Shown here piece after piece: positions 10,544 to 23,155 of a DNA stretch of 64,000 nt. Positions within the stretch are counted from its first letter, which is position 1. Each line of letters opens with the position of its first letter. Below the pieces are notes generated by a model. That model did no database searches, was not told the origin of the DNA, and worked only from the letters and a program-made list of their open reading frames with translations. The translations under genes were made by a program, and so were the position numbers. The DNA is from Theocolax elegans (taxonomy: Eukaryota > Arthropoda > Insecta > Hymenoptera > Cerocephalidae). Where the stretch lies: contig CM047431.1 of the NCBI GenBank assembly GCA_026168455.1, forward strand, positions 45,325,466 to 45,389,465, given 5' to 3'.

Positions 10544-11468
10544 TTATTCTCTTTTTATTGTTCGGTGTAGCTTTTTTTTACCGCTTCCGTTATAATTTTT
10601 TGTAAAAAATTCGTACTGCTCTGTTGGTTGCATTTCGTCAAAGTCATATGTATAAAAATGTACTAAATTTTTATCTAACTGTTTTTCAAATACTGTCCAT
10701 TTAGTTTTTAATGTTCTTATCTTAAAGTTTTTTGGTTGGTTTAATTGCGGGATTGCATCTATTTTTACATATATTGTTAAATGGTCTGAACCATACAGTT
10801 CGTCATGCACTTTAGTTGTGATTATATCGGCTATAGCCATATTAGAAAAAACAAGATCTATGTTAGATTTCTTACCACTGCGTATATCAATGTATGTATG
10901 CGTATTTGTGTTATGGACAAATAGGTTGTATAAATCAAGGCTTTGATCTAATTTCTTGCCGTATGTGTTCGTTTTCGTGCAATTCCACTTAACATTTTGT
11001 GCGTTAAAATCACCCAATATAATTGTATTTTTATTATTTACGTAGTGTTCAAATATTTCGTTTCCATTTTTTTTGTTCTTTATCTCAGTTTGGAATTTTG
11101 TAGCAGGTGATAATGTCGATAGCTGGAATAATGTTTTCTATGCGAATTCCTGCAATTTCTATTTTCTCCGATTGGTTAATAACTTGATTAAGGAATTTAT
11201 ATGATAGATTTTTTCTTATTAAAAACATTATTCCACCTCTTTGCTTGTTAATTCTGTCAAACCTGACAGTATTAAATCCGCTTATGTTAAATTTATCGCT
11301 TGACTTTAGCCACGATTCTACACAAATAAAGACATGTACATTATCAAGTAAACCCGGTAGTTCATGTTTTCTTTGTAATATACTCAACGCGTTCCAATAT
11401 ACAATATTTAATTTAGAACTATTTGGTTGCGAGTTGTTATTATACATATTGAATTTATTAGTTTTCAA
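10544..11468 (-). pseudogene. LINE A APE-type endonuclease
   Basis: Two frames (11468-11085, 11017-10544) encode an exonuclease-endonuclease-phosphatase domain that nicks the target DNA. Motifs seen are IVYWNALSI and CVESWLK in the N-terminal half, then GDFNAQNVKWN, SNIDLVFSN and GSDHLTI in the second, which contain the expected metal-binding and catalytic Asp/His residues. A gap near 11020-11085 is out of frame. Confidence 0.8.
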
Positions 11469-11524
11469 ATTCCTATAAACTAGAGTCTTCCCTTACGAAG
11501 ACTGCTTTGTTTATATCGAAGAAT

Positions 11525-12566
11525 TTAAGTATATTTTCTAATACGTGTGATTCTGGTTTTTGTACCTCTATCTTGAATATAAACATATATATCCGTAAGC
11601 AAATTGACAAGCGCGTCAATGTTATCTGTGTACAATTTCGCTATATTTATGACATTACTATTATCTTTAATATTTTCTAATAACGAGATTAAGCTATCAT
11701 AATTTATCGAGTATTTTTCATTATTTAAGTTTATCATTTCTTTAGATATTTCCAAATTTTTTCTTGACTATGAACTGGTTCCGAAACCGATACTGATGAT
11801 ATCGTGCTTGGAAATGGAGGACGTTTGAAACCTGAATTTTTCTGAATAGGAGGGAATTCCAACGATTTTTCTATTTCTTGATTTGTTGATAATTTCATAG
11901 GTTGAGATATATTGTTGTTTGTAGTTGAATTTGTATTTTCATAGAGTGGCTGGGTAGGATTATCTATGTTTTTGCAGAATCTCGCAAGATGCATATAAAA
12001 CATGTTGGTTTTTCTGTCGAGAAGTAGATCCAAAAGTTCACCTCGTCTAACGTAATTTTTATATTTCCAGGTATTTTCGAAATGTCCTCAGGTTTTATAA
12101 ACATTTGCTTTCTAAAGCTTAGTAAATGACTTAGAGATGGGTGTTGAGAGCTTGACTTGATCGTAGTTATGTTAGAGACCGGTATTATGTCTAGTTTTTT
12201 CAATTCTTTAAGAATAACTACCGTGGGTATGCAGGATTGAACGTTAGAGATTAGGACTCTTCTTGCCTTTGATACCAAGGGTCTAATTGATAAAACATTT
12301 TTACCTACGGTTATCTCACTTTTATCATTTACGAGTTTTTCTGCCAGTTTTCTGTCAGTTAAATAAAAACACACTCTTCCTTGATTTATGCGAGAAGCAT
12401 ACAGAATATTCTTTCGATTAACAACATTTGTAAGAGCAATTGCATAATCTTGCACTGAAAAACCTTCTACTGAATTCACTACGATAGCATGTTCCCTAGT
12501 TAGTACTTTTTCATACTGAGCTATAGATGCAAACGATTGCAATGGGTCTACTTCACTACTTGCCAT
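11525..12566 (-). pseudogene. LINE A ORF1 (gag-like RNA-binding protein)
   Basis: Three overlapping minus-strand frames (12566-11964, 12033-11734, 11755-11525) form about 340 codons. The first begins MASSEVDPLQSF and has an alternating hydrophobic pattern like an RRM-type LINE ORF1 domain; CFIC followed after the frameshift by HLARFCK resembles a broken CCHC knuckle. The C-terminal part is polar and Asn-rich. The first 84 codons are repeated at 17327-17073. Confidence 0.65.
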
Positions 12567-12600
12567 TTTTTAACGTTAGTAATTATGTACGCGAGTCTCT

Positions 12601-13791
12601 GTAGTCAGAGGCTCAGCGAGATCACTTTAATTAGATATAGATTAAATTTTAAAATTGAAATATTTATGATAAATTGCCATACTCGGCACTCAGCACTTCT
12701 AACTCGTCTTATATAATCACGCGCTTATAATGTTTACGAAGAGCGATTATAAACACGTCTTGCTCGTACAAGTGTTCGAATTAAACTCATATTTTAATTT
12801 TTAATGAATCATTATAATTGATTTGTGCTCATTTTACACATATAATTTAGAATAATTATAAATATACATTAAGTAATTTATGGAAATATATAATTTGACA
12901 ACTTCTTTGTTGTCAAAGCTACGATCGTACTTCATTTTGATTTAGGAACTCCGAACTGGAAGATCTAAGGTTATTTTTTTAATACATATAATTCACATTA
13001 TTTTACTTAAATTTAAGATCCGTACAGATAACAATTATTTTTACTTACTAAAACAACTTAAAAACAATCTTCATAAGTAAGTCTTTAAAATTACATTTTC
13101 AGAGATATAAATTATAAAAAAAATTAAAATAGATATAATGTCAATTATTAAAATCAATTCAATGTTATATGTACGTTTATAACGTAAACAAATGTTTGCC
13201 TTTATACAATTTTTGACAGTTTTTAAACCGTTCAATGATTTTTAGTTCTAAAGCAAGATTCCTTTATCTTCATTGCATATATTTTTATTATTGCTCAGTC
13301 ATGGTCTTGCGATGATTGCGAGCACCAATCATATAGAATATGATTTATTATATAATGTTATTTTAAAATTGTAATATCTCTAGCTTCATTATTAGCAAAG
13401 AGGATAGAGCTATGCCTGATTAGGGAACAGATTTATTTAAATTTATATCATATAAATTCTATAATTTAAAATACTATTTATTACAAAAAATGTTTTGTTA
13501 ATTACAGAAAAAATTTTTAAATTTAATTTATAATTTTTGCTAAAATTTTGTGTTTAATTTGGTAATTTATCTATTCCCTGCTTTGACAATATAGTTGATG
13601 CATTTCAATTTATTGATAAAATTATGTAAATAAAATGAAATAATAATATAATAAATTTAATTAAAATAATGTAATAATATACATTTATTTTTTGTACAAT
13701 TTTTATAACATTATACTTTAAGATTAAAAAAAGTTATACCATCACTTGCATGAAAATGAAAACATTATTTTCTTGGTTAGAATTTTATCAA

Positions 13792-13795
<4 letters not shown>
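12601..13795. other. LINE A upstream region, duplicated at 17340-18555
   Basis: AT-rich sequence with no gene. It is almost identical to about 17337-18553, so it belongs to the duplicated block; it may be LINE A 5' UTR followed by old flanking DNA. Confidence 0.6.

Positions 13796-13837
<42 letters not shown>
13796..13837. repeat. (CT)n microsatellite
   Basis: About 42 bases of uninterrupted CT, at the boundary between the duplicated block and LINE B. The matching tract at 18556-18611 lies in the same position of the second copy. Confidence 0.95.
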
Positions 13838-13838
<1 letters not shown>

Positions 13839-14822
13839 ACCCCGTTTTTTCCAACACTCCCGAGTTTATGATCTTTAGAGTACTTAATAAAACCAGATCA
13901 CTGCTGTTTTGCGTTGTTTATAGGAGGCCCACAGCGGCATACCCGTCTAAATTCTTTGATACGTTGACTAACTATTTACATTCTTGGCGACCAGGTGGTC
14001 ATCACCGGCGATTTTAATATTAACATGTGCAAGAAAGATGGGGCATCCGCCATGTTGGATTCATACTTAACTACACTTAACCTTTCCTTGTTAAATCCGA
14101 TCCTACTCATCATACGCAATCAATCACTTATTCATCTCATACATGGCTCGATCTTTTCATCTTACGTAATCCCCCGCCAGTATTTACTTATTTTAAGTCG
14201 CCAGTTCCCTTTGCAGCAGGGCACGACTTTATTACACTTACATTAGACATTCCCAAACCTTTGCCGGCTGTAAGGAGGATTTGGTCAAGAAAACTTGCAC
14301 TGGTTGACCCGTTGGCGGCGGCTGCACTCTTTTCGGATACGTTTAATCATCTCTCATCTCTCTCATGCTCTACCACTGTGTCGTCTATATCACCAATCTC
14401 TCAACTATCAACTATGTCGTCTGGCCATTCACCTTCTCATTCACCTTCTCATTCCTCTTCACTAAATTCGCCGACCTCTATTGTCTCGCCTCCCATCAAC
14501 ATTCTACTTTCAAATCTTAATTCAGCCATCCTACATACGTTTGACTCACTCGCTCCTGCCAAACTCATCACCATTAAAAACTCTAGTAAGTCTTGGATTA
14601 CACCGCACATTAGACAGAACATTAAGGCTCGCAATATGGCGTATAAAAGATACTTGGTCACTGGCCTTAGTTCGGATTTCCAGTCTTACAGAGATCTGCG
14701 TAGACTTGTTAGAAATGAGATTGACTCCAACAAATTTTTACATTTTAATAACAAAATTAAATCCGCCTCTAGCTCGTCTGCGTTGTGGAAGGAGCTTAGG
14801 AGCATGGGTCTCATGTCTAAAT
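13838..14822 (+). pseudogene. LINE B endonuclease part (Jockey/CR1-like)
   Basis: Plus-strand frames give the C-terminal half of an APE-type endonuclease: LLFCVVYRRP, then VVITGDFNIN at 13996-14025, and GHDFITLTLDI near 14220 in another frame, followed by 14261-14822 with the RT linker ending LWKELRSMGL. Frameshifts occur around 14090 and 14250. The frame is cut at 14822 where duplicated LINE A sequence begins; the matching RT half resumes at 18612, with about 250-300 codons missing. Confidence 0.65.
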
Positions 14823-15355
14823 CTGGAATAATGTTTTCTATGCGAATTCCTGCAATTTCTATTTTCTCCGATTGGTTAATAACTTGATTAAGGAATTTAT
14901 ATGATAGATTTTTTCTTATTAAAAACATTATTCCACCTCTTTGCTTGTTAATTCTGTCAAACCTGACAGTATTAAATCCGCTTATGTTAAATTTATCGCT
15001 TGACTTTAGCCACGATTCTACACAAATAAAGACATGTACATTATCAAGTAAACCCGGTAGTTCATGTTTTCTTTGTAATATACTCAACGCGTTCCAATAT
15101 ACAATATTTAATTTAGAACTATTTGGTTGCGAGTTGTTATTATACATATTGAATTTATTAGTTTTCAAATTCCTATAACTAGAGTCTTCCCTTACGAAGA
15201 CTGCTTTGTTTATATCGAAGAATTTAAGTATATTTTCTAATACGTGTGATTCTGGTTTTTGTACCTCTATCTTGAATATAAACATATATATCCGTAAGCA
15301 AATTGACAAGCGCGTCAATGTTATCTGTGTACAATTTCGCTATATTTATGACATT
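14823..15355 (-). pseudogene. LINE A copy 2: endonuclease N-terminus and ORF1 C-terminus
   Basis: On the minus strand the start of the endonuclease (IVYWNALSI, CVESWLK) is fused in frame with the end of ORF1 through KAVFVREDSSYRNLKTN, a junction interrupted in the first copy. Truncated at 14823. Confidence 0.7.
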
Positions 15356-15361
15356 ACTATT

Positions 15362-16429
15362 TATTTATTTATTTTATTTATTTATTTATTAGCCAACAAT
15401 ATTTACAAAACATTACAAAATGCAGTAAAAACCATAGAGAGTAAAATTAATTTATCTGTACTAGGGTGGCATAAACTTAATTCTATAGTTTAAAACTAAA
15501 ATAAAACAAAAAACTATAAAACTTAAAACTAAAAGTAATGTATAAATCCCTACACTGGGCCAGTATCACCAGTATACTGGACAGTGCTTGACCTTATACC
15601 AATATCTTATTACATTGATCTAGCTGTTGTAAAACGTCAGTCGACGCATTCATATTTCTAGCAAAGCAATTTTTCTATACTGTTTAATCTAGCAGGACAT
15701 GTTAACCTACCGCACAAGTACTCTAAAGTGAGGAAACATTTCTTTGTGCTGTTCGATGAGTCACATTTACATGTAGATGTAAAAACATATCATCACTACA
15801 ACAATGTCTTTATAACTGGTTGCCGCTTTAGTGGATACATAGAATTAGTAAAAATTGTTTACCTCTAATACCTCTGTCAAAATACAAAATAGCTTTATTA
15901 TTTCCTATGTAATTTAGGTCACCATACGACATCCTAATTTGATTATGTTGAGGTATCTATTCTTTTTGTACGTGGAGGAATCATTTTCTCACCATTTTCA
16001 AATACCATACATCTATTTGCTAAATACGTTTTCAATAGGTTCATATTTATCATTAGAAATACAGCATTGTGTTATTGATTCTTTCACAAAATTTATTTGC
16101 CTAAATTTTGAAAAATAATTATTTATGTTTTACATTTATTTACATTCTTTTACACTGTTGTCAGTTGTGATTCTATCCTGTCCTCACTTTTATTTTCAGA
16201 TTCGAAGTTGTATTCCTATAGTCCCCTCAAGCTTATACATTTTTACTAATTTTCTCCCCAATTTCAGTTCATCAATATGTATTCTTTTGTATTCACATTA
16301 ATCGTTGGGTCGCATTATAATTCGAGATACGTCTATGAGAACGATTACCATTTGTTAAGCAACAACCCTTGAAGCAAATATATGTTCTTAAGTCCAAAAG
16401 TAACTGTTTTCTTACTACAGAGTCCCTGC
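15362..16429 (-). mobile_element. 5'-truncated retroposon inserted in LINE A copy 2
   Basis: A 1068-bp insertion absent from the first copy, flanked by the target duplication ACTATT (15356-15361 and 16430-16435). The left end is (TTTATT)n, the reverse complement of an AATAAA-repeat tail, so the retroposon lies on the minus strand and was 5' truncated. No coding frame recognised; probably a LINE 3' UTR. Confidence 0.75.
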
Positions 16430-16435
16430 ACTATT

Positions 16436-17326
16436 ATCTTTAATATTTTCTAATAACGATTAGCTATCATAATTTATCGAGTATTTTTCATTATTTAAGT
16501 TTATCATTTCTTTTTAGATATTTCCAAATTTTTTCTTGACTATGAACTGGTTCCGAAACCGATATGATGATATCGTGCTTGGAAATGGAGGACGTTTGAA
16601 ACCTGAATTTTTCTGAATAGGAGGGAATTCCAACGATTTTTCTATTTCTTGATTGTGATAATTCATAGGTTGAGATATATTGTTGTTTGTAGTTGAATTT
16701 GTATTTTCATAGAGTGGCTGGTAGATTATCTATGTTTTTGCAGAATCTCGCAAGATGCATATAAAACATGTTGGTTTTTCCTGTCGAGAAGTATATCCAA
16801 AAGTTCACCTCGTCTAACGTAATTTTTATATTTCCAGTATTTTCGAAATGTCCTCAGGTTTTATAAACATTTGCTTTCTAAAGCTTAGTAAATGACTTAG
16901 AGATGGTGTTGAGCTTGACTGATCGTAGTTATGTTAGAGACCGGTATTATGTCTAGTTTTTTCAATTCTTTAAGAATAACTACCGTGGGTATGCAGGATT
17001 GAACGTTAGAGATTAGGACTCTTCTTGCCTTTGATACCAAGGGTCTAATTGATAAAACATTTTTACCTACGGTTATCTCACTTTATCATTTACGAGTTTT
17101 TCTGCCAGTTTTCTGTCAGTTAAATAAAAACACACTCTTCCTTGATTTATGCGAGAAGCATACAGAATATTCTTTCGATTAACAACATTTGTAAGAGCAA
17201 TTGCATAATCTTGCACTGAAAAACCTTCTACTGAATTCACTACGATAGCATGTTCCCTAGTTAGTACTTTTTCATACTGAGCTATAGATGCAAACGATTG
17301 CAATGGGTCTACTTCACTACTTGCCA
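16436..17326 (-). pseudogene. LINE A copy 2: ORF1
   Basis: Same product as 12566-11640 but with many one-base deletions between 16440 and 17075; only the first 84 codons (17327-17073) remain open. Confidence 0.7.
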
Positions 17327-18550
17327 TTTTTTAACGTTAGTAATTATGTACGCGAGTCTCTGTAGTCAGAGGCTCAGCGAGATCACTTTAATTAGATATA
17401 GATTAAATTTAAAATTGAAATATTTATGATAAATTGCCATACTCGGCACTCAGCACTTCTAACTCGTCTTATATAATCACGCGCTTATAATGTTTACGAA
17501 GAGCGATTATAAACACGTCTTGCTCGTACAAGTGTTCGAATTAAACTCATATTTTAATTTTTAATGAATCATTATAATTGATTTGTGCTCATTTTACACA
17601 TATAATTTAGAATAATTATAAATATACATTAAGTAATTTATGGAAATATATAATTTGACAACTTCTTTGTTGTCAAAGCTACGATCGTACTTCATTTTGA
17701 TTTAGGAACTCCGAACTGGAAGATCTAAGGTTATTTTTTTAATACATATAATTCACATTATTTTACTTAAATTTAAGATCCGTACAGATAACAATTATTT
17801 TTACTTACTAAAACAACTTAAAAACAATCTTCATAAGTAAGTCTTTAAAATTACATTTTCAGAGATATAAATTATAAAAAAATTAAAATAGATATAATGT
17901 CAATTATTAAAATCAATTCAATGTTATATGTACGTTTATAACGTAAACAAATGTTTGCCTTTATACAATTTTTGACAGTTTTTAAACCGTTCAATGATTT
18001 TTAGTTCTAAAGCAAGATTCCTTTATCTTCATTGCATATATTTTTATTATTGCTCAGTCATGGTCTTGCGATGATTGCGAGCACCAATCATATAGAATAT
18101 GATTTATTATATAATGTTATTTTAAAATTGTAATATCTCTAGCTTCATTATTAGCAAAGAGGATAGAGCTATGCCTGATTAGGGAACAGATTTATTTAAA
18201 TTTATATCATATAAATTCTATAATTTAAAATACTATTTATTACAAAAAATGTTTTGTTAATTACAGAAAAAATTTTTAAATTTAATTTATAATTTTTGCT
18301 AAAATTTTGTGTTTAATTTGGTAATTTATCTATTCCCTGCTTTGACAATATAGTTGATGCATTTCAATTTATTGATAAAATTATGTAAATAAAATGAAAT
18401 AATAATATAATAAATTTAATTAAAATAATGTAATAATATACATTTATTTTTTGTACAATTTTTATAACATTATACTTTAAGATTAAAAAAAGTTATACCA
18501 TCACTTGCATGAAAATGAAAACATTATTTTCTTGGTTAGAATTTTATCAA

Positions 18551-18555
<5 letters not shown>

Positions 18556-18611
<56 letters not shown>
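18556..18611. repeat. (CT)n microsatellite, second copy
   Basis: About 55 bases of CT preceding the LINE B RT remnant. Translation of this tract produces serine/leucine or arginine/glutamate runs in shadow frames that should be ignored. Confidence 0.95.
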
Positions 18612-20036
18612 GGATGATATTAGAAGGGCTATAGATTCCCGAATGATAACAGTCTTGGTTCTGTTCGACTTCTCTAAAGCGTTCGACTCTGTACCACATG
18701 AGCCGCTTCTGCTTAAATTGCGTAGGTTGGGTTGCACTGATACTGTTCTGAGATAGTTTTATCATTATTTAGTAGGTCGTACGCAGGCGGTTGTGGATGA
18801 TTTGAGTGGTTGTTCGGATTGGCTTGGGGTGAACTCGGGAGTGCCACAGGGCAGTGTATTGGGTCCATTATTATCCTCCATCTTCATTAATGATTTACCG
18901 AATGTCCTTCAAATTTAGTAAATGCATGCTTTATGCTGATGACGCCCAAGTTTATCATTATTTTCTACCAGCGGATTTTGAGATGGGTGTGCATCGAATT
19001 ACACAGGATGCGAATGCGGTTGCTTCTTGGGCAGTATCAAATGGTCTTGCTTTGAATGTAAACAAAACAAAGGTCATGATCCTAGGCAGTCAGGCAGCTG
19101 TTAAATGCCCATTTGGATTACGAGAATGAGGTTAAATCGTTGGGTGTTTGGTTGTCACCCACCCTGGACTGGTCAAAGCAGGTTTTGTTAATATCGCAGA
19201 GGGTTCATGGGGTTTTGCGCTCATTGTGGTTCCATAGGAGGGCATTCTCTGAAAGCACTAGAAAATATCTTGTGGAGACACTTATTATTCCTCATTTTGA
19301 TTATACGTTCAGCGACTCCTTAATGCGTGTGTGCGATTTGTATGGGGAACTCTGCGTAGACGGGATCATGTAACACCGTATAGATTACATTTGCGATGGC
19401 TGTCAGTCGAGTCTAGACGTTTGTATTGTATTGGATCATTAGCTTATAGTGTTACTGCTCGAAATTCGCCTCATTATCTTGCTGAACATTTCACTCAAAT
19501 CGACCATACAGTAGATCATCTTAGATATCCTTCTCGTTTTCCTCCTAAACCCTTAACCTATCTTCCTCCACGTACAGAATCCTTAAATAAATCTTTTATA
19601 ATAACTGCCTCTAAATTGTTAAATTCATTTCAGTTTATTTCATTCGTTCCATTTGATCCATCGCATATTAATCATTTTAAATCATCCTTATTCAAGCATT
19701 TGTTTAGGCTTGACTGTTCAACCTGGGAGGACAGAGTTGTGCGTGAGAATCTTATATGTCCTCAGATTGTTTAACGGTAGACCGATTTATGCTGCGTAAG
19801 ATTTGAGTTTATTGTTTTATCTTTATTATTGTATTTTATATTATGGCTTTATTGTTAATTTTATCTTTTTATTGGCGTAGTTATAAGCGATGAAAATTAT
19901 CTTTTGTTATTGCGCTAATTTTGTTATTATTATTATTTTATTATACCTATTTTTGTTTTTTGTAAATGCTTATGAGATTTTTTGTAATAATGTGTTAACG
20001 GAGTTTCTACCCCTATAAACCCAATAAAGTTTTATC
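18612..20036 (+). pseudogene. LINE B reverse transcriptase and 3' end
   Basis: Plus-strand frames show RT motifs VLFDFSKAFDSVPH, then after a stop GVPQGSVLGPLL, the catalytic YADD box (about 18930), NGLALNVNKTKVMI, the KSLGVWL thumb motif and a C-terminal domain (RFVWGTLRRRDHVTPYRL) characteristic of Jockey/CR1-group LINEs; the last frame ends at 19774. Stops or frameshifts lie near 18756, 18915, 19125 and 19340. The 3' UTR ends in AATAAAG and then a (TATC)n tail at about 20036, as in LINEs with microsatellite tails. Confidence 0.75.
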
Positions 20037-20866
20037 TTTCTATCTATCTATCTCTCTCTATCTCACTCTCTCTTTCGTCGAGAAGTCAAAGGTTGACATG
20101 CTGGTATACGGTAAGAGCGACTATGAAGTCCTTATCTTGCAATAGTATCTGCATTGCAGTACAATAAAAAATACCAAAACGTAAATAAATAATTGGAATT
20201 CATAACTTTTCACACAAAATCAGCCGGACGATTCAGCTGTGATGAAAGTGTTCACCTGAAACTAGCTTCCTCTCACGGCCACGTGTCAACTACTTCTATA
20301 TGTTTTTACTTCTGTACGCGTTCTCTCACGGACTGGAAAGCATTGTATCTCTTTCTATCTTATGGATTTTCCATACTATTGCTATCTCTTTTTGTTTCGA
20401 GTTGACTATATATATAAAAACGGAGAAGACAAAAATCGAGTAACGGAAATCGACATCCAATTTCTTTATCGCGACTTTTCTTAATTATGCATAAATGAAT
20501 TCGGACAAAATTAGATGTAAACAGAAGATAAATAAATAAGCAAAGTAATGTTTCATAGATTTCATGAAAATAAATAGTATATAATAAACGGTTATGAAAT
20601 GAAAAATATGAGGACTGAGTTAGCTGTATATATATGGCTTACGCGCTCATACTTGCGTCGGGCGCTATCGCGTCCTTTGATGGATATATGTGTATGGCTA
20701 ATCATAAACATGATAACTTGTACAACATTCTGCTAAATCTTGCATTGTTCCTTTAGATTCTAGTGACATCTGTAGTCCACTGCATAATCTGATATTCAAT
20801 AAAATAGGTCGCGAATATGCGGAATATACATTGAAGCTAATCGCCAAATTAAATTTTATGCTATTA
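20037..20866. other. LINE B tail and unassigned sequence
   Basis: Begins with (TATC)n and CT-rich simple sequence (20037-20075). The remainder has no recognised gene; short frames here are not supported by motifs. Confidence 0.4.
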
Positions 20867-21215
20867 AGGTAAAAGTACCAATTACTGGACACCTAAGTAT
20901 AGACATTATGTTTAATCTATAGTTTGTTAAAAAATATACACAAAATTAAAAACTATTAGTTGTACTAAAAAGTATTTGCTTTATAGCATGTATTGCATTG
21001 CAAACGCACTAATCTTCATGTTTAATTTACATAATGTAAATGAAAATGCAATTGATGATATTGAACTAATATCTGGACTAACAAAACGTGATGGTACCTC
21101 TGTCCGAATGCATATGTCCCAATAACTATACGTACCTTTACCATGCTGTAAATGATAATTTAAAAAGTAACTGCACCATAATAAATAATTAATAAATACG
21201 TAAAATCTGTGCAGA

Positions 21216-21217
<2 letters not shown>

Positions 21218-21267
<50 letters not shown>
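21218..21267. repeat. (AT)n microsatellite
   Basis: About 50 bases of AT dinucleotide inside the TIR element, next to the A-rich end of the SINE. Confidence 0.95.
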
Positions 21268-21269
<2 letters not shown>

Positions 21270-21271
<2 letters not shown>

Positions 21272-21482
21272 TAATGTTTTTTTTTTATTATTTTAACGTC
21301 GCTCTTTTTATGCTCCCAAACCGGTGCTATTCAGCGACGGAGGTCATACGATGTCTTGGTGAAGAAAGCACTTGGTGAAAATACATTCGCCAGTGGTGTT
21401 TGTATCAATCGGCCGGGGCCGGGAATCGAACCTGGGATCTCCAGATTACGAGCCCGACGCCCTACCGACCGAGCCTAAATAA
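21270..21482 (-). mobile_element. tRNA-derived SINE
   Basis: On the minus strand the head contains an A box (GGCTCGGTCGGTAGGGC), an anticodon-like loop CTCGTAA, and a perfect B box (GGTTCGATTCC) in GC-rich arms, then about 110 bp of body and a TTAAAATAATAAAAAAAA tail. The loop would read CGT, suggesting tRNA-Thr origin, which is inference. The well-preserved boxes make this the most recent-looking SINE here. Confidence 0.75.
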
Positions 21483-23155
21483 GAAACTTATATTAAATAC
21501 GTTTATTACAAAATTTTAACAAATTTAACAATGTATGGAAGTTCCTAATTAATATTTACACCTTTATATTAATATTCAATAAAAAAACTGAACAGTTATT
21601 TTAATGTGCAGTATTTAATTATAAAATTTGTAGGTTAACTTTGTCTTATTCTAAATTTACTAATTTTTATTACGTACAATATATTAAATTAATATGAAAA
21701 ATAATTAAATACAGTATAGTTTCAATAAATATAACTGTAAAATAGCTAATACTTACTCAATTCTTTAATGAATAAATAATAATTTAGCGTACCAAATAAT
21801 ATAAACTATATTTTTAATAAAAAAAAAGTATAAAGCAGCAAAAATATATTGTTTAATATTGATTATAGTACATTAAAAATTATGTTTATGCGTTTATTAG
21901 ATGTTATAACTAATAAATATATCCCAAATCGCCTTAAGCGTGCACGCGAATTTCTTAGCAAATCGTTCGGAAAATCCGTTATTTTAGTATTATGAACATC
22001 ATTAGTCAAATATTGATTTTTTATATAAATTAAAACAAAACCAACATAAAACTTTTTTTTCGTTTAAGCTAACGAATATTCAAAGTATTTAAATATATTA
22101 AATACGTTTATATGTCTGCTCTCATAATTTTGCAACACGTAATTTTCCATTCGTGTCCAGCATCTGGGACTTGTCCAGTCATTGGTACTTTTACCTTACC
22201 GTATGGGAATATAATTGTATGATTTATCTTGCCCTAAATTGTTTGAAAATAATGTGAGAAAAACCGTTTCACCGACTAGTATAAATTATGCATTTTTAAT
22301 AGCTAGTTCCTACTCTGCTCCAAATTTTAATGTATAGAAACTAGGTATTAAATATTTTGGATTTCTACCAGGGAATACATGCGCTATAATTATATTTATG
22401 ATAAACGGCATTCAAGTAGACACATTTTACACATATCAGAATGTATACCGACGCACTCAATCTTATATAGTCGTCTGGCTATAATATAAATCATCAACAA
22501 CTAGGTATCACTTCCCATATCCTGGATAAAACCTTAGTCTTACCTAATCCCTGTAGACAAACTATATATTCTTATACACTCTGCATCAAAATTATCGCAA
22601 CAAGATTTTTCACAGAAAAATTGCCATTTTTTAAATGCTTATAGCTCGGTTAATTTTCATCGTATTGAGATAATTTTTTTTGTTTTGTAGGGAATTATGT
22701 GCACTTTGAGGAAAAAATAATGCCTAATAGCTGCGAGATAATGCCACATTGTTATGTCTTAATTGGGCCTACCAACTTCTTTTTCTTAAACAACGCAATA
22801 GTTTGCACGTTTACCTGGATTACCAAAAATTTTTTTTCAAAAACAACAAATACCACCTTAAAGTAGAATTTTTAACGAGTATTTAAAAAAAGTCGACCTT
22901 CTACGACTTTTTTTGACCGAGTTATGCCATTTTAAAGATCTTCCTATGTTTTAATCAAATACCGCCAGCATCAGCATTACCCGATGCGTACCGCGAGGAG
23001 GTTATTGGTCAGACTTACGCATCATTGTGGCCCTGAAAAGGGCCGATTATGTGAACCGTTTCTTACTTTAGGGACCCCGCGGCTCGTCACTTCCGCAGTA
23101 TTTTTTTACTCCAAACCCTATACGCCTGAAGCCTTTAATACCGTGTAATGCCACC

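Larger units (their letters stand above)
7560..12600 (-). mobile_element. LINE A: RNase H-bearing non-LTR retrotransposon
   Basis: On the minus strand the order is ORF1 (from 12566), endonuclease, reverse transcriptase and RNase H (ending 7887), followed by a 3' region reaching a T-rich tract at about 7560-7576 that could be the antisense poly-A. This order with a terminal RNase H fits the I/Loa/R1 group of LINEs. All parts carry frameshifts or stops, so the copy is dead. The 5' half and upstream sequence are duplicated at 14823-18555. Confidence 0.75.
14823..18555 (-). repeat. Second copy of the LINE A 5' half and flank
   Basis: Apart from an insertion at 15362-16429, this block repeats 11121-13795 at high identity. 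The left junction has a shared CTGGAATAATG between LINE B and LINE A. Bases 16436-17000 differ from the first copy by many single-base deletions, while 17000-18555 are nearly identical. Confidence 0.8.
20867..22196. mobile_element. Nonautonomous TIR element with TA target duplication
   Basis: Terminal inverted repeats AGGTAAAAGTACC.ATTACTGGAC at 20867 and 22196, each flanked by TA (20865-20866, 22197-22198), suggest the Tc1/mariner group. The 1.3-kb interior has no transposase and contains a (AT)n tract and a tRNA-derived SINE, so it has taken later insertions. Confidence 0.6.

Noticed and set aside
18501..18765. Frames with long Ser-Leu or Arg-Glu runs
   Set aside because: Translation of the (CT)n microsatellite.
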